This document shows, piece by piece, positions 6,622 to 10,833 of a stretch of 10,833 bases of DNA. The stretch is from positions 1 through 10,833 of the forward strand of contig SLQM01000228.1 of the NCBI GenBank assembly GCA_007131435.1, written 5' to 3'. The notes below the pieces were generated by a model. That model was given only the letters and a program-made list of their open reading frames with translations. It searched no databases and was not told the DNA's origin. The first letter of the stretch is position 1; each line of letters starts with the position of its first letter. The translations under genes were made by a program, and so were the position numbers. This DNA is from Syntrophomonadaceae bacterium (lineage in GTDB: Bacteria; Bacillota; Dethiobacteria; DTU022).

Positions 6622-7758
6622 TTATTCAGGCTCAAATGCAATAGTGTTCTGTATAAAACTTTCAGGATCAAAAGAATCAAGCGACATCTCTTCCGGCCGA
6701 ATATTCTTTATTTGGTGATCATTAAAATAAGAAGCCTGGAACAGGTTGCTTTGAAGCTCATCAATTTCTTTTACAAAGCTTAGTTTTAACTCCTTTTCCT
6801 GGGCGGTCATTACCGGAAATCCAAAATACGAGTTCAAATGTTTTAACTCTTGGCCTCTATCTTTACAGCGGCTGATAAAGTCCAGGTGGTCTTTGATTCT
6901 ATCAACATTTACTTTTCTTAAAGCTGATATATCTTCCTGTATAATTTCGCAAAGGTACTGTGAAAAAGAGCTTTCCAGTTCAAAACCAATACTATTTCTC
7001 GCAGCTGCTATGGCGGCAAGTATAGTAGTGCCTGTTCCCATGAAAGGATCAAGTACAGCATCACCGCTCAATGAATACATGTTAATCAAACGAAATGGCA
7101 ACATCAGGGGAAAAGCAGCGCTCCGTTTACGCATATTCCTGTTATTTGTATCCTGCCTGGCCCCTTTTAAATCCCAAAGATCAGAAAACCAGGTATTTCT
7201 TTCTTCCCAAAAAAAGCTGCTTTGCATTCTTTTCTCTTTTTGTGCTGCAGTTTTAAATTCCCGTTTTCCCCCTTTTCTAAAAATCAATATGTATTCGTGC
7301 TCCAGGGTTACATAAGCCCCTGCCGGCAGCATGCCAGAACCCATAAACTTGTTAGGCGCATTTGTCTGTTTGCGCCACAAGATAAGAGGAAGCACGTCAA
7401 AGCCTATTTCAACAAATTTGCCCTGAATCCTTGAATGATTGGGGTATAACTGGAATTTGCTGTTTATAGTTCTCACTGCATCGCCAATATTTACACAGGC
7501 AAAAGCGCCATTTTTCATTACCCGGAAAAGTTCTGCCCACACATCATCAAGAATCCTATGCATCAATTCGAATGCTTTGGGACCGTCTGCTGCATTAAGA
7601 TAATCTTTTATGGATGGATCTATACTACAAAACTGATTGTCCCACATTTCTATCATTGGGTAGGGCGGTGACGTAATAACCAGGTCGATACTGTGATCAT
7701 CCAGGTGCTTCATATCCCTTGAATCGTGGGTGAAAATCTTATGCGCAGTGGTAAACAA
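6622..7758 (-). CDS. DNA amino-methyltransferase, beta-class order (motif IV before motif I)
   Basis: The protein begins with HDSRDM and the catalytic TSPPYPMIEMWD (motif IV, TSPPY at residues 29-33). The AdoMet motif DPFMGTGTT (237-245) comes later and is followed by GFELESSF. This is the order of beta-class N4-cytosine/N6-adenine methyltransferases. The variable region between them is the likely target-recognition domain. A charged C-terminal tail of about 90 residues follows the core. I place the start at TTG 7758: GAGGAG (7772-7767) is 8 bases upstream, whereas the in-frame TTG at 7764 is only 2 bases away; there is no in-frame ATG nearby. With the next methyltransferase it forms a pair of different architecture, as in systems where each enzyme methylates one strand of an asymmetric site. 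No endonuclease is seen. Length 378 residues. Confidence 0.87.
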   Translation of the reverse strand: MFTTAHKIFTHDSRDMKHLDDHSIDLVITSPPYPMIEMWDNQFCSIDPSIKDYLNAADGPKAFELMHRILDDVWAELFRVMKNGAFACVNIGDAVRTINSKFQLYPNHSRIQGKFVEIGFDVLPLILWRKQTNAPNKFMGSGMLPAGAYVTLEHEYILIFRKGGKREFKTAAQKEKRMQSSFFWEERNTWFSDLWDLKGARQDTNNRNMRKRSAAFPLMLPFRLINMYSLSGDAVLDPFMGTGTTILAAIAAARNSIGFELESSFSQYLCEIIQEDISALRKVNVDRIKDHLDFISRCKDRGQELKHLNSYFGFPVMTAQEKELKLSFVKEIDELQSNLFQASYFNDHQIKNIRPEEMSLDSFDPESFIQNTIAFEPE

Positions 7759-7831
7759 TTGCAATTCTCCTCATAAGAAGCTTGCTAGGATAGAACAAAT
7801 ACCAATTGCTATGATAAAAACCAATCAATTT

Positions 7832-7852
7832 CCCTGTCTCTTGCTTGCAGGG
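7832..7852 (-). terminator. Weak hairpin after the ADP-ribosylglycohydrolase gene
   Basis: On the minus strand CCCTG (7852-7848) pairs with CAGGG (7836-7832) across an 11-base loop, five bases after the stop codon. A T run (GGTTTTTATC) occurs about 12 bases further on, too far for a standard terminator. It may still separate this gene from the methyltransferases; no clear promoter is visible in the 98-bp gap before them. Confidence 0.25.
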
Positions 7853-7856
7853 CGTA

Positions 7857-8918
7857 TTAAAACCCGGGATAACGTTCCCACCAGACCTCATCATCACGGT
7901 GACCGGTAAGCAGATCATCGGCTGCCCGCGTTATAACTTCTCTTAACTCGAGCTTATCAAGCCAGTCTGCAGGAATGCTGCTTAGCCCAAGACTGGCGCC
8001 TAAAATATTCCCGGTAATCGACCCGGTGCTGTCGCTGTCCCCGCTGTGGTTTACAGAGGCTGTTACCGCTTTACGGTAATCATAACTGTATTTCAAAGCA
8101 CAGAAAACGGCAATTGCCAGGGCCTCTTCACCGACCCAGCCTTCACCGAGTTCCTTTATTGCTTTAAAATCTTCCAGGCCTCTGTCGGCCATTTCAATAG
8201 CTTTCAGCAGCGCATCAGAGCACTCTTGATGGCCATGATAATTCTTAAGAATTACAAGCACATTGCTGACCGCTTCATGAAGGCCGAGCCCATCTAGAAT
8301 TGAAGCGATTATGGATGATAGCACTCCAGCCGACAGGTAACCAGAGGGGTGCCCGTGGGTTATAGCCGCCGATTCAGCCCCGGTTTGAAATATAAATTCC
8401 TGGTCATGGTTTAAACTTTTTAAAGCCAAAGCCACGGGAGCCACCCGCATAATACCACCACAGCCCTTGCTGTTATTAATAGGGTTCTCAATTGTACCCA
8501 TTTTCCTGCTTAGCAGTGCTGATAGGCAGGTATTGCCAGGGGCTCTCTGGGCATGCAGCCCTGGTACTCCCAGCAGCCACCCATTATAGATCCAATCATA
8601 CTCTTCATATTTCGAGTAACCCTGGGTTACCAGCCACCTCTGGTAAGCATAGTAGATAACAGTGGACGGATGCCATATACCTCTCTCCTTACCCCTGGAA
8701 ATCGCTCTTAGTATTCCCTCTGCAGTAAACAGGGCCATCTGTGTATCATCGGTAATTTCTGCATAACCTGACTCGGAACACTGAAGTTCAGTAATACCCG
8801 GTTCACCAAATTTTTCCCTGATGGCATCGATACCCAGGAATTCAACTGCAGCGCCGAGGGCATCACCTGCTGCACCACCCAGCAGGCAACCCCTGTAGTG
8901 ATCCTGACCTTTTTTCAT
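7857..8918 (-). CDS. ADP-ribosylglycohydrolase (DraG/ARH)-family protein
   Basis: The 353-residue protein matches the all-helical ADP-ribosylglycohydrolase family. GCLLGGAAGDALGAA (10-24) is the N-terminal signature. TDDT (56-59) and GDSDSTG (293-299) supply the conserved aspartates that bind the two magnesium ions, and HGHPSG (188-193) is also typical. Characterised members remove ADP-ribose from proteins (as DraG does from nitrogenase reductase) or cleave related ADP-ribose linkages; many bacterial members are uncharacterised. I chose the ATG at 8918 because GAGGTG lies 8 bases upstream. Upstream in-frame ATGs at 8951 and 8987 (the latter overlapping the deaminase gene) lack such a site and would add residues before the family's usual beginning. 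It starts 49 bp after the deaminase stop, so co-transcription is likely. A nucleosidase-like role in salvage is a plausible alternative. Confidence 0.88.
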   Translation of the reverse strand: MKKGQDHYRGCLLGGAAGDALGAAVEFLGIDAIREKFGEPGITELQCSESGYAEITDDTQMALFTAEGILRAISRGKERGIWHPSTVIYYAYQRWLVTQGYSKYEEYDWIYNGWLLGVPGLHAQRAPGNTCLSALLSRKMGTIENPINNSKGCGGIMRVAPVALALKSLNHDQEFIFQTGAESAAITHGHPSGYLSAGVLSSIIASILDGLGLHEAVSNVLVILKNYHGHQECSDALLKAIEMADRGLEDFKAIKELGEGWVGEEALAIAVFCALKYSYDYRKAVTASVNHSGDSDSTGSITGNILGASLGLSSIPADWLDKLELREVITRAADDLLTGHRDDEVWWERYPGF

Positions 8919-8933
8919 AAATACTACACCTCG

Positions 8934-8943
8934 AAGTATACTT
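8934..8943. promoter_or_regulatory. Perfect palindrome between the deaminase and glycohydrolase genes
   Basis: AAGTATACTT is a perfect 10-bp palindrome about 16 bp upstream of the glycohydrolase start, directly before its GAGGTG. Similar AGTATAC-containing palindromes occur upstream of the MATE and dehydrogenase genes. A regulator-binding role is only a possibility. Confidence 0.25.
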
Positions 8944-8967
8944 GAATTCATATAGCATAATACTTGT

Positions 8968-9402
8968 TTAAACACCGATATCTTCATTCCAGAGTGAGGA
9001 GTTGCTTTTTATAAAATCATTCATCATCTCAATGCACCTTTCATCCTGGAGCACCTCTACCTTGACTCCTCTCGCCTCAAGCAGCTCTTCATCACCCATA
9101 TAATTAACATTTTCACCGATCACAACATGCGGTATTTTATACAGCAAAATTGCTCCGCTGCACATCGGGCAGGGTGATAGTGTTGTATACAAAACAGATT
9201 TTTGATAAACTGCGGCAGGTTGACGGCCTGCATTTTCCAGGGCATCCATTTCACCATGCAAAATGGCGCTTTCTTTCTGAATACGCTGGTTATGTCCCCG
9301 GCCTATAACCTTATTGTTATGAACCAGCACAGAACCAATTGGAATGCCGCCTGCTTCTAAACTTTTCAGCGCTTCACTGATTGCTTCATCCATAAAACCC
9401 AT
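8968..9402 (-). CDS. Cytosine deaminase of the yeast FCY1 type (zinc-dependent)
   Basis: The 144-residue protein belongs to the small CDA/CMP-deaminase fold. It contains LHGEMDALENAGR (zinc ligand His49, proton-shuttling Glu51) and TTLSPCPMCSGAI (zinc ligands Cys78 and Cys81). Its close resemblance to fungal cytosine deaminase rather than to TadA or guanine deaminase is seen in GGIPIGSVLV, GRGHNQRIQK, VIGENVNYMG and above all the C-terminal LWNEDIG (137-143). The matching aspartate in yeast FCY1 contacts cytosine, so Asp141 is the likely equivalent. The reaction is cytosine to uracil plus ammonia, a pyrimidine salvage step. ATG 9402 is chosen because GGAGG (9415-9411) is 8 bases upstream. It is the first gene of a minus-strand run continuing with the glycohydrolase-family gene. 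Activity on modified cytosines or other bases cannot be excluded. Confidence 0.87.
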   Translation of the reverse strand: MGFMDEAISEALKSLEAGGIPIGSVLVHNNKVIGRGHNQRIQKESAILHGEMDALENAGRQPAAVYQKSVLYTTLSPCPMCSGAILLYKIPHVVIGENVNYMGDEELLEARGVKVEVLQDERCIEMMNDFIKSNSSLWNEDIGV

Positions 9403-9519
9403 TTTTTAGACCTCCAAGCAAAGTCAAAGAACCTTATATCTAGTTTTGCTTTCCTTTTACCATCAAAACTTCTAAGTTAAATAGCTATTGAAGCCTTTAA
9501 GCAATAACTCTTTTTACAT

Positions 9520-9528
9520 ATCATATCA
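9520..9528 (-). promoter_or_regulatory. Possible extended -10 promoter for the deaminase gene
   Basis: The minus strand reads TGATATGAT, a TATGAT box with TG one base upstream. No recognisable -35 box lies 16-18 bases before it. The predicted start would leave a leader of roughly 110 bases before the deaminase start. Confidence 0.25.
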
Positions 9529-9642
9529 CAGTAAACATTTAAGGCTATACAACAATGCCCTACTTTTCTATAAACCTTGCGGGCACCGGTAAATAATAAA
9601 CCTGCATGAATCAAGGGGCCATTTTTGTTATCGGTCCCAAGG

Positions 9643-9681
9643 TTGAAGTTACCTGTCAATATGTTATAATTATAATATAAT
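9643..9681 (+). promoter_or_regulatory. Two overlapping sigma-A promoters for the disulfide oxidoreductase
   Basis: TTGAAG (9643-9648) with 16 bases to TATAAT (9665-9670), and CTGTCA (9653-9658) with 17 bases to a second TATAAT (9676-9681), are both well formed. The first -10 box lies inside the perfect palindrome TTATAATTATAA (9664-9675), which could bind a repressor; its TTATAAT half resembles a PerR half-site. Transcripts would begin around 9677 or 9688. Confidence 0.6.
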
Positions 9682-9752
9682 GATAATTAGATGTTCACGT
9701 GAAAAGAACAGACTATTTCGAAAGAATTTTTATTATCACAAGCTAATTATCA
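9681..9752 (+). repeat. Long-range perfect inverted repeat in the oxidoreductase leader
   Basis: TGATAATTAG (9681-9690) and CTAATTATCA (9743-9752) are perfect 10-bp complements separated by 52 bases. The loop contains the perfect palindromes TTCACGTGAA (9694-9703) and TTTCGAAA (9716-9723). The 3' arm ends eight bases before the AGGGAGG ribosome binding site. TGATAAT and ATTATCA (also at 9732-9738) match halves of a Fur box, so either an RNA structure or spaced operator halves is possible. Confidence 0.5.
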
Positions 9753-9775
9753 AAATCATTAGGGAGGTTTTACTA

Positions 9776-10833
9776 ATGAATAGCAATGTTAATCAAATAG
9801 CCAGCCAGGATAGTGATACTGATATTATCATGCTTGGCGTAGGAACCAGTGGAGAAGATCTTGCATTACGTTTGCTGGATGCAGGGCTTGAAGTAGTTGG
9901 AATTGAATCAAAACTGGTAGGAGGGACATGTCCATTTTACGGTTGCCTGCCATCAAAGATGATGGTGCGTGCGGCAAACTTGTTGAAGGAATCTGAAAGA
10001 GTTGGCAGTATGTCCGGTGAAGCTAAAACTTCCTCCGACTGGAGCAAGATAGCAGGACTAGTTCGCCAGTTAACCGGAGGGTGGAGTGATGAAGGCGGTG
10101 TTGAAAGATTTGAGAAACGTGGCGGAAGACTGATCCATGGAGAAGGTAAGTTTACGGGGCCTCGTACTGTTTCGGTGAATGGTAAAAGTTTTACTGCAAG
10201 GAAGGGTGTTGTTATCGCAACCGGAACAAAACCTGTAATACCTCCGATAACCGGTCTTGCTAAAGTCGATTATTGGACAACTGATGACATAATCGAGGCA
10301 GATAGTCTACCCGAATCAATAGTTATTATAGGTGGGGGCGCCACCGGATCTGAGCTGGGCCAGGTTCTGGCCAGGTATGGGGTCAGGGTTACAATTGTAG
10401 AACCCGGTGACCGGGTGTTGAGGCTAGAAGAGCCTGAAGCTTCTGAAAAAGTAGAAGAAGCCTTTGCCGAAGATGGCATCATTGTGCACAAAGGGGCCAG
10501 GGCAAAAGAAGTTGAGCCACGCAATCACTTAATTGTTACCCGGCTAGATGATGGCACGGAGCTGCTATCTGAACGCCTTGTTATTGCTACTGGCAGGAAA
10601 CCCGACCTTGCCAAACTAGGCCTTGAATCTGCCGGCCTTGACAGCACAGCAAAGTTCATAGAAGTCGATGAGCGGATGCGCGCAGCGGATGGAATCTGGG
10701 CCATGGGAGATGTAACCGGCAAAGCTATGCTTACCCATGTTGCCCTGTACCAGGGCGCTATTATTGCAGCCGATATACTTGGCATAGAGCATCCGCCAGC
10801 AGAATACCAGTCTGTGCCACGAGTTACTTTTAC
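9776..10833 (+). CDS. FAD/NAD(P)-dependent disulfide oxidoreductase, class I (C-terminus cut off)
   Basis: 352 residues are visible and the frame runs off the window; family members are about 450-480 long. The redox-active disulfide motif GGTCPFYGCLPSK (49-61; Cys52 and Cys57) is diagnostic of the dihydrolipoamide dehydrogenase, glutathione reductase and mercuric reductase superfamily. IATG (147-150) and GDVTG (311-315) contact FAD. GGGATGSE (186-193) is the NAD(P)-binding motif. The N-terminal FAD motif is GVGTSG (21-26) rather than the usual GxGxxG with PAG, a recognised but less common variant. The dimerisation domain with the catalytic His-Glu pair lies beyond the edge, so lipoamide dehydrogenase cannot be told from mercuric reductase or an orphan enzyme. 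No heavy-metal domain precedes it. ATG 9776 has AGGGAGG 8 bases upstream. No 2-oxoacid dehydrogenase or glycine-cleavage genes are adjacent within the window. Confidence 0.88.
   Translation, partial: MNSNVNQIASQDSDTDIIMLGVGTSGEDLALRLLDAGLEVVGIESKLVGGTCPFYGCLPSKMMVRAANLLKESERVGSMSGEAKTSSDWSKIAGLVRQLTGGWSDEGGVERFEKRGGRLIHGEGKFTGPRTVSVNGKSFTARKGVVIATGTKPVIPPITGLAKVDYWTTDDIIEADSLPESIVIIGGGATGSELGQVLARYGVRVTIVEPGDRVLRLEEPEASEKVEEAFAEDGIIVHKGARAKEVEPRNHLIVTRLDDGTELLSERLVIATGRKPDLAKLGLESAGLDSTAKFIEVDERMRAADGIWAMGDVTGKAMLTHVALYQGAIIAADILGIEHPPAEYQSVPRVTF

Larger units (their letters stand above)
9403..9775. other. Structured divergent intergenic region
   Basis: These 373 bp lie between the divergent deaminase and disulfide oxidoreductase genes. 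They hold a possible promoter for the deaminase, two overlapping promoters for the oxidoreductase and a cluster of stems at 9573-9644. A perfect 10-bp inverted repeat (9681-9690 and 9743-9752) follows in the oxidoreductase leader. A 60-codon open frame on the minus strand (9477-9659) has no ribosome binding site and no recognisable family. No tRNA is seen. Confidence 0.5.

Noticed and set aside
6893..7315. Plus-strand open frame of 140 codons opposite the beta-class methyltransferase
   Set aside because: It lies entirely antisense to a gene with clear catalytic motifs and its translation resembles no family.
8919..8987. Longer version of the glycohydrolase starting at 8987 and overlapping the deaminase gene
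   Set aside because: No Shine-Dalgarno at that start. The ATG at 8918 has GAGGTG at ideal spacing and matches the usual beginning of the family.
9477..9659. Minus-strand open frame of 60 codons between the divergent deaminase and oxidoreductase genes
   Set aside because: No ribosome binding site, no recognisable motif, and it overlaps the stem-forming region and the promoter area.

Overview
The window looks like a chromosomal segment of an anaerobic member of the Bacillota (Clostridia-like). This is inferred from strong AGGAGG-type ribosome binding sites, several probable TTG starts, a sigma-54 activator of the RocR type, and moderately AT-rich intergenic DNA. No database search was possible, so the taxon is a guess. 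There is no rRNA, tRNA, CRISPR array, insertion sequence or phage gene.

Left part (1-2616). A divergent pair is separated by about 270 bp. On the minus strand is an opine/octopine-type NAD(P) dehydrogenase, cut by the left edge of the window. On the plus strand is a PAS-AAA+-Fis sigma-54 enhancer-binding protein resembling RocR. The gap holds a near-perfect -24/-12 promoter pointing into the dehydrogenase and three GCAA-N6/7-TTGC inverted repeats at typical activator distance. The simplest reading is that the regulator senses a small molecule through its PAS domain and switches on amino-acid/opine metabolism.

Middle (2617-5272). A 457-bp gene-free stretch between convergent genes contains inverted repeats and one weak terminator candidate. 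It is followed on the minus strand by a MATE efflux pump and a nitroreductase. The MATE gene has its own promoter, a small palindrome and a terminator-like hairpin squeezed between promoter and start codon.

Right-middle (5273-9402, all minus strand, read from right to left). A yeast-FCY1-type cytosine deaminase is followed after 49 bp by an ADP-ribosylglycohydrolase-family protein. Then come two amino-type DNA methyltransferases with opposite motif order (IV before I, and I before IV). No endonuclease is visible beside them. The deaminase and glycohydrolase suggest base/nucleoside salvage. The methyltransferase pair suggests methylation of an asymmetric site, or an orphan or degenerate restriction-modification system.

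Right edge (9403-10833). A 373-bp intergenic region has nested inverted repeats and two overlapping TATAAT promoters. It precedes a plus-strand FAD/NAD-dependent disulfide oxidoreductase (dihydrolipoamide dehydrogenase/mercuric reductase superfamily), cut by the right edge.

Most original observations are regulatory: the sigma-54 circuit, the MATE leader, and the structured region before the oxidoreductase. The methyltransferase/deaminase/glycohydrolase cluster is the best candidate for an undescribed functional grouping, but the sequence alone does not prove that these genes work together.
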